From Cyanobium sp. ARS6 (lineage in GTDB: Bacteria > Cyanobacteriota > Cyanobacteriia > PCC-6307 > Cyanobiaceae), in the NCBI GenBank assembly GCA_002687115.1, contig NYZI01000015.1:2814-45688 (forward strand): 42,875 nucleotides of DNA. The letters run 5' to 3'. Made by a program: the position numbers and the translations under genes. This document shows positions 36,402 through 42,875 of the stretch, one piece after another. The notes beneath the pieces were generated by a model. That model was not told where the DNA came from, made no database searches, and saw only the letters and a program-made list of their open reading frames with translations. Positions within the stretch are counted from its first letter, which is position 1. Every line of letters begins with the position of its first letter.

Positions 36402-37457
36402 ATGGATGGTGTCGACCCCATGCCCATGCTTCTGAACGATGACTTTCGTGACCGTTCTCCTGACCAGGTGCGCGTTGTGGTCTTTGGAGCCACTGGATAC
36501 ATCGGCCGTTTCGTGGTCAAGGAGCTGATCGCACGGGGATATGACGTTGTCGCCTTCGCGCGCGAGCGGAGTGGTGTCGGCGGCCGTCAGGACCAGGACA
36601 GCGTGAGGGCTGATTTCGCCGGGGCGGAGGTTCGTTTCGGTGACGTGACCAAGGTTGATTCCCTTGCTCGCAATGCCTTCGATCACCCTGTGGATGTGGT
36701 GGTCAGTTGCCTTGCATCACGTACCGGTGGACGGAAGGACTCCTGGGCAATCGATTATGAGGCCACGTTCAACACTTACCAGCAGGGAAGGAAGGCTGGG
36801 CTTTCGCACTTTGTTCTTCTTTCAGCAATCTGTGTGCAAAAACCACTGCTGGAATTTCAGAAGGCGAAACTTGCTCTTGAGGCTGAGCTCCGCAAAGGCG
36901 CCTCTGAAGTGAGCTACTCGATCGTTCGCCCGACGGCTTTTTTCAAGAGTCTGGGAGCACAGGTTGAAAGTTGCCGCAAAGGTGCCCCATACGTGATGTT
37001 CGGAGATGGCGAACTGGCGAGCTGCAAGCCAATCAGTGAGTCTGATCTGGCTTCCTATATCTGTGATTGTGTGATTGATCAAAACAAGATCAATCAGATC
37101 CTTCCCATAGGGGGTCCTGGTGAGGCCTTAAGTGCTCGACAGCAGGGAGAACTGTTATTCAGGGCATTAGGAAAAAAACCCTGGATGATTTCGCTTCCGA
37201 TTGCATTGATGGATGTTCCTGTTGGATGTCTTGAGTTTCTCTCGGGAAAGTTTCCTTCACTTGAAGACACGGCTGAATTTGGAAAGATCGGCCGCTACTA
37301 CGCTGGGGAGTCAATGCTTGTGTGGGACGAACAGCGTCAGCAATACGACAGTGCGGCGACGCCTTCCTACGGCAAGGACACCCTGGAGCAGTTTTTTGAA
37401 CGCGTTGTGCGTGATGGCATGGACGGCCAGGACCTCGGGGATGCCGCCCTCTTCTGA
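36402..37457 (+). CDS. bciA: Divinyl chlorophyllide a 8-vinyl-reductase (N-type, BciA/DVR)
   Basis: It reduces the 8-vinyl group of divinyl chlorophyllide with NADPH, needed to make monovinyl chlorophyll. The 351-residue product is an atypical short-chain dehydrogenase: GATGYIG at residues 29-35, FVLLSAICVQKP in place of the usual YxxxK site, SYSIVRPTAFFKSLGAQVE and ISESDLASYICDCV. The match to plant DVR/BciA is strong. ATG 36402 gives a 20-residue leader; internal Mets at residues 7 and 9 are possible starts. Presence of this gene separates the organism from Prochlorococcus, which uses divinyl chlorophyll. malQ starts 33 bp after its stop. Confidence 0.9.
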   Translation: MDGVDPMPMLLNDDFRDRSPDQVRVVVFGATGYIGRFVVKELIARGYDVVAFARERSGVGGRQDQDSVRADFAGAEVRFGDVTKVDSLARNAFDHPVDVVVSCLASRTGGRKDSWAIDYEATFNTYQQGRKAGLSHFVLLSAICVQKPLLEFQKAKLALEAELRKGASEVSYSIVRPTAFFKSLGAQVESCRKGAPYVMFGDGELASCKPISESDLASYICDCVIDQNKINQILPIGGPGEALSARQQGELLFRALGKKPWMISLPIALMDVPVGCLEFLSGKFPSLEDTAEFGKIGRYYAGESMLVWDEQRQQYDSAATPSYGKDTLEQFFERVVRDGMDGQDLGDAALF

Positions 37458-37490
37458 AGTGATGTCGTTGCCAGTGAAAGCGAGTCACGC

Positions 37491-39005
37491 GTGACACGAA
37501 CTTCTCTGTTGCGACGTCGTGTCGGCGTTCTGCTGCATCCGACAGCACTGCCAGGTTCGGTTGTCTGCGGGGCTTTGGGGGCTTCCGCTCGTTCCTGGAT
37601 CCAGGCTTTGGCAGAAAACGGCATCGGACTGTGGCAGATCTTGCCCCTGTCACCTCCGGACGGGACGGGTTCCCCCTACAGCTCTCCCTCCAGTTTCGCC
37701 ATCAATCCCTGGCTGCTGGATGCGAAGGATCTCAGTGACCAGGGATTTCTGCAATCCCGGGATCTGCAGGCGCTGCCCGGTGCTGAAGCTGGCTGTGCTG
37801 AAGTTGATTTTTCCCTCGCAGACAGGCGTGCCTCATGTCTCGCCAGGCAATTGTGCCGAAGCTGGGACCAGGTGTCGCACTCACATCACGCGGCCTTTGA
37901 GCGATGGCGACGGGATCAGTCCCGCTGGCTTCAGGACCATGCAGCATTCATGGTGCTGCGGGAGCAGCATGAGGGGCTTCCCTGGTGGCAATGGCCTCGG
38001 GAGCTGGCAGTTCATGATCAGAACGCTTTAGGAGAGTGGCGTGAAGCGCATCAGAATCGTCTTCTTGAGCAGGAGCTGCTGCAGTGGCATCTGAGCCGTC
38101 AATGGATGCGGCTGCGCAAGCTTGCCAATGAGCTTTCGGTGGAGATCCTCGGAGATCTTCCCTTCTATGTGGCCCGCGACAGTGCTGATGTCTGGAGCCA
38201 TCGCAGTTTGTTTTCCATTGCGGCGGACGGACGACTTCGAGAACAAAGTGGTGTGCCTCCTGATTATTTCTCTGAGACAGGACAGCTGTGGGGAACACCG
38301 GTTTATCGCTGGTCCCGACATCGCAGCACCGGCTTTCGCTGGTGGAGAGATCGACTGCGGCGTCAGTGGCAGCTTGCAGACCGACTGAGGCTGGATCACT
38401 TTCGGGCGCTGGCGTCCTACTGGTCTGTTCCAGGGGGTGACACCACGGCCATGAACGGGGCCTGGCGACGTTCCCCCGGGCGAGAGCTGCTCAGTTGCCT
38501 TCGCAGGGATGCAGGCGGATTGTTACCTCTGGTGGCTGAAGACCTTGGAGTGATCACTCCGGATGTCGAGCGTTTGCGTGATCGCTTTCGTCTGCCCGGG
38601 ATGAAGGTGCTTCAGTTCGCTTTCGATGGCAATCCGCACAACCCGTACCTTCCGTCCAACATCCATGGCACCGGATGGGTGGTTTATCCAGGAACACACG
38701 ACAACCCAACCAGTCTGGGTTGGTGGCAACGGCTTGATGACGACTCCCGTGCTCGGTTTGCCAGGTGTCTGAATTGCCCGGTTGAAGCCCCTGGCTGGCA
38801 GTTGCTCGAGCTGGGCCTGTCTTCAAGCGCCCAGCTGGTGGTGGCACCACTGCAGGATCTGCTGCACCTCGATGACGCGGCCCGTTTCAATACGCCAGGG
38901 ACGGTTGGAGGCAACTGGAACTGGCGTCTCCCGGTTTTTGACGACTCGGTTGCGGGAGCACTTCAGGGCTATGGATTGCGCGCTGAAGTCTGGTCAAGGC
39001 GGTAG
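37491..39005 (+). CDS. malQ: 4-alpha-glucanotransferase
   Basis: MalQ (GH77) transfers alpha-1,4-glucan segments between chains in glycogen metabolism. The 504-residue product has GVLLHPTALPG, GIGLWQILPLSPPDGTGSPYSS, IEILGDLPFYVARDSADVW-like SVEILGDLPFYVARDS, LRLDHFRAL (catalytic nucleophile region), LVAEDLGVITPDV (general acid/base) and YPGTHDNPT, all canonical. The start is GTG 37491; the family motif begins ten residues later. It is cytosolic. Its 3' end overlaps the convergent HTH gene by 37 bp (38969-39005). The GH57 gene elsewhere in the window is a likely partner in the same pathway. Confidence 0.95.
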   Translation: MTRTSLLRRRVGVLLHPTALPGSVVCGALGASARSWIQALAENGIGLWQILPLSPPDGTGSPYSSPSSFAINPWLLDAKDLSDQGFLQSRDLQALPGAEAGCAEVDFSLADRRASCLARQLCRSWDQVSHSHHAAFERWRRDQSRWLQDHAAFMVLREQHEGLPWWQWPRELAVHDQNALGEWREAHQNRLLEQELLQWHLSRQWMRLRKLANELSVEILGDLPFYVARDSADVWSHRSLFSIAADGRLREQSGVPPDYFSETGQLWGTPVYRWSRHRSTGFRWWRDRLRRQWQLADRLRLDHFRALASYWSVPGGDTTAMNGAWRRSPGRELLSCLRRDAGGLLPLVAEDLGVITPDVERLRDRFRLPGMKVLQFAFDGNPHNPYLPSNIHGTGWVVYPGTHDNPTSLGWWQRLDDDSRARFARCLNCPVEAPGWQLLELGLSSSAQLVVAPLQDLLHLDDAARFNTPGTVGGNWNWRLPVFDDSVAGALQGYGLRAEVWSRR

Positions 39006-39832
39006 ATGCCTGGTTGATTATTCAGCGCTTTCTGCGGAAGCCCGTCCCATCGAACATCCCCTGCAGCGGGTGCCGGTTGAATGTTGAGCTGTAGTGGTGG
39101 CAGCAGCTGAAGGGTGAGCGTTCCGGTTGCCCCTTTGAGAGAACTGCGATCGCCTCCTTCACTGCTGAGCGTCAGGGTGCTCGGTTGCTGAAGGGTCACT
39201 TCAAGCACCCCAGGCAGTGGTTGGTCGCTGAGGAGCTTCGCCGCCGATTCGCTCGTCTGCCGCGATCGGAGCTCAGCCAGTGGTCGCAGGCCTTGCAGCA
39301 GTGGATCGGAATCCTGCTGAAGACTCAGAGGAATGGGCGTGAAGGACTTGGTGTTGTCGATCGCCAGTTGCCGTTGCTGTTGATTCAACGCGAGCAGGGA
39401 CACGGTAATGACAACGATGTAAACGAGACTCCCCTGCCAGGTTGTGAAGATGTCGATACTTCCGAGCGTGAAGCGTGATCGCCGCCCTGTCTGCCGGAGT
39501 CGCTGCTGAAAACAGTCTTCAGGCAGTGCTCCGCTCAGGCTCCTGGGCTCAAGCTGGAGGTACTGCTCAAGCCGCTGCAGCATGGCCACGAGGTAAGCAG
39601 GCTCCGGCAGGCGATCTGACCAGCCCCTTTCCAGTGCCTCCAGTACGGGTGTGGTGATTCGGACCTCCCTGGAGAGATCTCGCAGACTCAGCCCACATTG
39701 TTCACGGTGCTGTTTCAGACGTTGTCCAGCTTCGATCAGAGGGGCAGCGTTGGACGGAGGATCCGTTGCATTGGCCTCACTTTGACGCCTTCGCCGCCAG
39801 CGCCATGGGAAGGAACGTTTGAACAGTGCCAT
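38969..39832 (-). CDS. RodZ-like helix-turn-helix membrane protein
   Basis: The 287-residue product has a very basic N-terminal region, a RodZ-type HTH_25 domain (about 32-95, with GQRLKQHREQCGLSLRDLS), a basic linker, one transmembrane helix (about 131-149, LVYIVVITVSLLAL) and an extracytoplasmic domain (about 200-287) like the RodZ DUF4115 end. RodZ links MreB to the wall machinery; in cyanobacteria such proteins are less studied. The gene sits last in the apparent operon phoB-phoR-pseudouridine synthase, 7 bp behind the latter. The stop region overlaps malQ. Confidence 0.78.
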   Translation of the reverse strand: MALFKRSFPWRWRRRRQSEANATDPPSNAAPLIEAGQRLKQHREQCGLSLRDLSREVRITTPVLEALERGWSDRLPEPAYLVAMLQRLEQYLQLEPRSLSGALPEDCFQQRLRQTGRRSRFTLGSIDIFTTWQGSLVYIVVITVSLLALNQQQRQLAIDNTKSFTPIPLSLQQDSDPLLQGLRPLAELRSRQTSESAAKLLSDQPLPGVLEVTLQQPSTLTLSSEGGDRSSLKGATGTLTLQLLPPLQLNIQPAPAAGDVRWDGLPQKALNNQPGIYRLDQTSARNP

Positions 39833-39839
39833 GGCCGGT

Positions 39840-40568
39840 TTACGCCTCGCCTGCCTGAGAACTGATCAGGCTTCGCCATTCTTGCCTGGACAGTTCGCGC
39901 CAGCACCCCTCTGCAATGGATCCAAGCGCAAGTCCACCGATCGCTACCCGCTGTAGGTCGATCACGGAGTGACCGAGAAGCGAGGCAATTCGGCGGATCT
40001 GACGGTTGCGTCCTTCGCGTAGGATCACTTCCAGCGTGCTTTGTTCAGGTTCACTCCTGAGCAGTCTCACGCAGGCAGGAAGGGTGCGAGAGCCATCCAG
40101 TTCCACCCCTTGACTCCATCGTTCCAGAGTCGTTGGATCAGGTGTTCCAGTCACTGTCACCCTGTAGGTCTTGCTGTGGGCATAGCGGGGGTGGGTGAGC
40201 TTCAAAGTGAGTTCTCCCTGATTGCTCAGTAGAAGAGCCCCCCGGCTGTCGGCATCCAGACGCCCAACCGGATGCAGTCCCCGCCTGAGCTCAGAGGGGA
40301 TGAGATCCAGCACGGTGTCTCGCCCCTGAGGGTCGTGACAGCTGCTGATCACGCCTGGAGGCTTGTTGAGCAACAGGACCCGATCCGCAGCGCCCTTGGC
40401 CAAGGGCGTGCCATCCACGCAGATCAGATCCGTCTCCGGATCTGCCTGATCCCCAAGTCCTGCGATCGTTCCGTTGACTTCAACGCGACCCTGGCGCAGC
40501 AGTTGTTCGGCCTGACGCCTTGAGCAGTGTCCCGCGGCTGACATCAGTTTCTGAAGTCTCTGGCGCAT
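39840..40568 (-). CDS. RsuA/RluB-family pseudouridine synthase
   Basis: The 242-residue product has an N-terminal S4 RNA-binding domain (RLQKLMSAAGHCSRRQAEQLL) and a catalytic domain with GRLDADSRG (102-110, catalytic Asp105), RYAHSKTYRVTV and LREGRNRQIRRIASLLG. It modifies a uridine in rRNA, most likely 23S (RluB-like) rather than 16S, but the target cannot be set from sequence. ATG 40568 lies 16 bp after the phoR stop; a longer frame from 40664 would overlap phoR and is rejected. Confidence 0.88.
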   Translation of the reverse strand: MRQRLQKLMSAAGHCSRRQAEQLLRQGRVEVNGTIAGLGDQADPETDLICVDGTPLAKGAADRVLLLNKPPGVISSCHDPQGRDTVLDLIPSELRRGLHPVGRLDADSRGALLLSNQGELTLKLTHPRYAHSKTYRVTVTGTPDPTTLERWSQGVELDGSRTLPACVRLLRSEPEQSTLEVILREGRNRQIRRIASLLGHSVIDLQRVAIGGLALGSIAEGCWRELSRQEWRSLISSQAGEA

Positions 40569-40584
40569 TGAGCTTGGTTTTCTC

Positions 40585-41736
40585 TCAGTGGTCACCGCGG
40601 GGCAGCAGCAGTTCAATCGATGTGCCACCTTCAGGATGATTGCTGGCCTGGACCCGGCCTCCATGGTTCACGGCGATCTGTTGGACGATGGCCAGTCCGA
40701 GTCCGCTGCCGCCTCGGTTGGAACGGGCGCGGGATGCGTCGCCTCGGTAGAAGCGCTGGAACATGCTGCTGAGATCGCTTTCGCTCAGACCAGGTCCATG
40801 GTCCCTGACGCAGACCAGCCACCACCCCCCACTGGGGAGGATCTTCACGTCAACGCTGCTTCCTCGAGGGGAAAAGCGCAAGGCGTTGTCGAGCAAGTTG
40901 AGGACGGCTCGATGCAATCGGCGTTGGTCTCCCAGAAGTGGTCCTGGATCTTGCGTGTTGATGGAGAGCCTCACTTCGCGCTGATCTGCAAGCGGGCGAA
41001 TGCTGTTCCAGGCGGCCTCAACCAGTTCTTCAAGATTGACCGGTGAGTAGTCTCCCTGCTCATGGGGAAGGATGTTCTCCAGCCTGGAGAGCTCCAGCAA
41101 ATCCTCCACCAACAATTGCAGACGTCTGAGTTCCCTCTGCAGGCGCTCAACAAGAATGCCGTCATCGTCTGAGACTGCCGTTTCCAGTCGATCGCTCACG
41201 AGCATCAGGGCCGTGAGTGGGGTTTTCAGCTCATGGGCGACATCGCTCACCCAGCGCTCCTGTTGCTCCTGCTGTGCTTCCAGCGATTGTCTGTTCTGGA
41301 GGAGGACCAGCAACCACTCGTCTGAACCAGGCAGAACGATGGCTTCGAGAGGCATACCCTGCTGCTCCCATTCACAGCGTTGCGGCCGTTGTTGATAACG
41401 CACACTGACAATCGCCTCTTCAAGCTGAGGCACGCTGAGAACGTCGTCGAGCGCCTGTCCGCGCACGAGCCGATTGCTGGAGAACTGCAGCAATCGTTCT
41501 GCTCTTGAGTTGATGAAACCGATGGTGAGATCCGGTGTGAGAACCATCCATCCCTGAGTGGCGGCATCGATCCAGGCCAGCAGTTGCGCTGTACTCAGCG
41601 AGTGACCGGACAACACCGGCGAGATCTGTGCTGTGTGCCTTCGGGAAGCGGCGTTCAGATTGAAGCGGCTGCGCAACGCCCAACCGGTCATCACACCGAA
41701 CGTGATGCCAAGGATGAACGAAGCACCTGAGTTCAC
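40585..41736 (-). CDS. phoR: Phosphate-sensing histidine kinase
   Basis: The 383-residue product has one N-terminal membrane helix (about 5-21), a PAS-like domain (about 50-150, with WMVLTPDLTIGFINSRAERLL), HisKA with His168 in VAHELKTPL, and an ATPase domain with LLDNALRFSPRG, DHGPGLSES and SGLGLAIVQQIAV. This matches picocyanobacterial PhoR, which phosphorylates PhoB under phosphate limitation. It starts 5 bp after the phoB stop, an operon pair. The assignment to phosphate rests on that pairing. Confidence 0.9.
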   Translation of the reverse strand: MNSGASFILGITFGVMTGWALRSRFNLNAASRRHTAQISPVLSGHSLSTAQLLAWIDAATQGWMVLTPDLTIGFINSRAERLLQFSSNRLVRGQALDDVLSVPQLEEAIVSVRYQQRPQRCEWEQQGMPLEAIVLPGSDEWLLVLLQNRQSLEAQQEQQERWVSDVAHELKTPLTALMLVSDRLETAVSDDDGILVERLQRELRRLQLLVEDLLELSRLENILPHEQGDYSPVNLEELVEAAWNSIRPLADQREVRLSINTQDPGPLLGDQRRLHRAVLNLLDNALRFSPRGSSVDVKILPSGGWWLVCVRDHGPGLSESDLSSMFQRFYRGDASRARSNRGGSGLGLAIVQQIAVNHGGRVQASNHPEGGTSIELLLPRGDH

Positions 41737-41741
41737 ATCAA

Positions 41742-42521
41742 TCAGCCGAATCGATAACCGAATCCACGCACGGTTCGGATGTGGTCAGGAGAGGAGGGAG
41801 TGGTCTCGATTTTTTCTCTCAACCATCGGATATGCACGTCGACGGTTTTGGTGTCTCCGATGAAGTCGATGCCCCAGATTTGTTCCAGCAGTTGATCACG
41901 GCTCCAGACACGCTTTGGGTTGCGCATCAGCAGTTCCAGAATCTTGTATTCCTTGGGGGCAAGGTTGAGATCCTCTCCGTCTCTCGTCACCCTGCATTCC
42001 TGGCAGTAAAGACAGAGGTTGGCGTGTTCTATGACGTCATCCCTGTCCGTGGATTCGGGGCTCATTCCCTGGGAGCGGCGCAGCAGGGCGCGGCATCGGG
42101 CCACCAGCTCCCTTAGCCCGAATGGTTTGACCAGATAGTCATCGGCACCCACCTCGAGGCCGAGGACTCGATCGGTTTCGCTGTCCCTGGCGCTGATGAC
42201 AAGGATCGGGGTGGTGTTATTGAGTTGCCTGAGCTCGCGGCAGAGGTCGAGCCCACCCATCCCCGGAAGCATCAGATCAAGGACCAGTGCATCAATGCTG
42301 TCGGCTTGCGCTCCGGTGAGCATGGCCAGGGCTTCGTTCCCATCCCCGCAGGCGCTCACCTCAAAACCCTCGGCACTGAGCGCTTCCTGCACTGTTTCTC
42401 TGATGGAGGTGTCGTCTTCAACCACCAGAAGGTGAGCAGTGCTGATGCTGTTGCTGCTGTTGTTGTTGGTTTTGCTGCTGGCGGTTGCTGAGGTCACAGA
42501 GGACTCCAGGAGTGTCCGCAT
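41742..42521 (-). CDS. phoB: Phosphate-type response regulator (OmpR/PhoB family)
   Basis: The 259-residue product has a receiver domain with acidic Glu35-Asp36-Asp37, phospho-acceptor Asp82 in LVLDLMLPG and Lys in DDYLVKPFG, and a C-terminal winged-helix domain with NLAPKEYKILELLMR, TVDVHIRWLREKIE and VRGFGYRFG. The N-terminal 28 residues are a low-complexity Ser/Asn/Thr-rich extension coded by CAG/AAC-rich repeats. phoR follows 5 bp later. It is divergent from the sigma factor gene. The RpaB alternative is less likely because of the adjacent PhoR kinase. Confidence 0.88.
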   Translation of the reverse strand: MRTLLESSVTSATASSKTNNNSSNSISTAHLLVVEDDTSIRETVQEALSAEGFEVSACGDGNEALAMLTGAQADSIDALVLDLMLPGMGGLDLCRELRQLNNTTPILVISARDSETDRVLGLEVGADDYLVKPFGLRELVARCRALLRRSQGMSPESTDRDDVIEHANLCLYCQECRVTRDGEDLNLAPKEYKILELLMRNPKRVWSRDQLLEQIWGIDFIGDTKTVDVHIRWLREKIETTPSSPDHIRTVRGFGYRFG

Positions 42522-42580
42522 TCTGATCCGGGAACTCGGCTTGGGCCTCGCTTAGCGAGAAACTCCTGTGAACGATGGTA

Positions 42581-42608
42581 AATTAAGAAACGGATAGGTT
42601 TCGTAATT
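42581..42608. promoter_or_regulatory. Imperfect palindrome before the sigma factor gene
   Basis: Arms AATTAAGAAAC (42581-42591) and GTTTCGTAATT (42598-42608) pair at 10 of 11 positions around GGATAG, 5 bp before the ATG at 42614. A short perfect stem CTCGC/GCGAG (42547-42559) lies further upstream. Either could be an operator or an mRNA leader structure. Confidence 0.5.
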
Positions 42609-42613
42609 GGACG

Positions 42614-42875
42614 ATGTCGCCCTTGGCCCTGCTACCGGATGCGGACCTGGTGCGTTCCTACCTGCGTGACATCGGTCGTGTACCGCTGCTGAGCCACCAG
42701 CAGGAGATCACGTTGGGGCGTCAGGTGCAGGAACTGATGGATCTGGAGGCGCAGGAAGCGGAGCTGAGTGATCAGCGTGGTGGCGAGATGGTGCCTGCGG
42801 CGGAACTGGCCAAGGCTGCAGGACTGAGTGCAGCGCAACTGAAGCGCAAGCTGCAGGCGGGTCGCCGCGCCAAGG
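42614..42875 (+). CDS. Sigma-70 family RNA polymerase sigma factor, group 2 (3' part cut off)
   Basis: The visible 87 residues begin MSPLALLPDADLVRSYLRDIG and continue VPLLSHQQEITLGRQVQ, the sigma region 1.2 of group 1/2 factors, followed by a charged helical insert (MVPAAELAKAAGLSAAQLKRK). The absence of a long region 1.1 favours group 2 (SigB/SigC/SigE-like alternative factor) over the primary RpoD. The rest is beyond the window. It is divergent from phoB, and the imperfect palindrome lies just before its start. Confidence 0.88.
   Translation, partial: MSPLALLPDADLVRSYLRDIGRVPLLSHQQEITLGRQVQELMDLEAQEAELSDQRGGEMVPAAELAKAAGLSAAQLKRKLQAGRRAK

Overview
The window looks like chromosome of a unicellular marine picocyanobacterium of the Synechococcus/Cyanobium type. 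The evidence is its gene set: ferredoxin-NADP reductase (petH) with a phycobilisome-type CpcD domain, the Kai clock kinase sasA, the cyanobacterial G6PDH partner opcA, an N-type divinyl chlorophyllide reductase, carotenoid crtE, a picocyanobacterial-style phoB/phoR pair, a CpeS/CpcS-like lipocalin and a group 2 sigma factor. Base composition is GC-rich, genes are closely packed, and GTG/TTG starts with ATGA or GTGA overlaps recur. The species cannot be named from this window alone.

Layout. 1-7.7 kb: a GH57 glucan enzyme (cut by the window edge), leuA, a lone sugar ABC permease, then a run of small poorly known genes (coiled-coil membrane protein, exported protein, Nif11-type small protein, thiamine-binding-like protein, exported HExxH protein) and an RluA-type pseudouridine synthase. 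7.7-16.9 kb: pgpH (c-di-AMP phosphodiesterase family), the co-directional set folD-crtE-DUF212-helicase, and the opposite set cobB-acylphosphatase and histidine phosphatase-GAP family protein. 16.9-21.2 kb: petH, zwf and opcA on the minus strand. 21.3-24.7 kb: an SRPBCC protein, tRNA-Glu(UUC), sasA, a CpeS-like lipocalin and an exported protein. 25.0-27.7 kb: pepN.

27.7-33.8 kb is visibly more AT-rich and loosely packed and reads as an accessory segment. It carries a 52-residue protein with a good promoter, a tandem pair of paralogous proteins of no family I recognise, a short membrane-anchored protein preceded by a strong inverted repeat, a GHL10-type glycoside hydrolase, and a GadC-like amino-acid transporter preceded by a perfect 13-bp inverted repeat. 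33.8-42.9 kb returns to core genes: prs, an LCP-family protein lacking key arginines, dvr/bciA, malQ, the apparent operon phoB-phoR-RsuA-type pseudouridine synthase-RodZ-like HTH protein, and the start of a sigma-70 gene.

Functional links: GH57 and MalQ act on alpha-glucan; Zwf, OpcA and PetH control NADPH supply in dark and light; CrtE, Dvr and tRNA-Glu feed pigment synthesis; SasA and PhoBR are clock and phosphate signalling. The most promising material for something undescribed is the paralogous pair at 28173-29272 and its surrounding accessory segment. I saw no IS element, CRISPR array, phage gene or rRNA.
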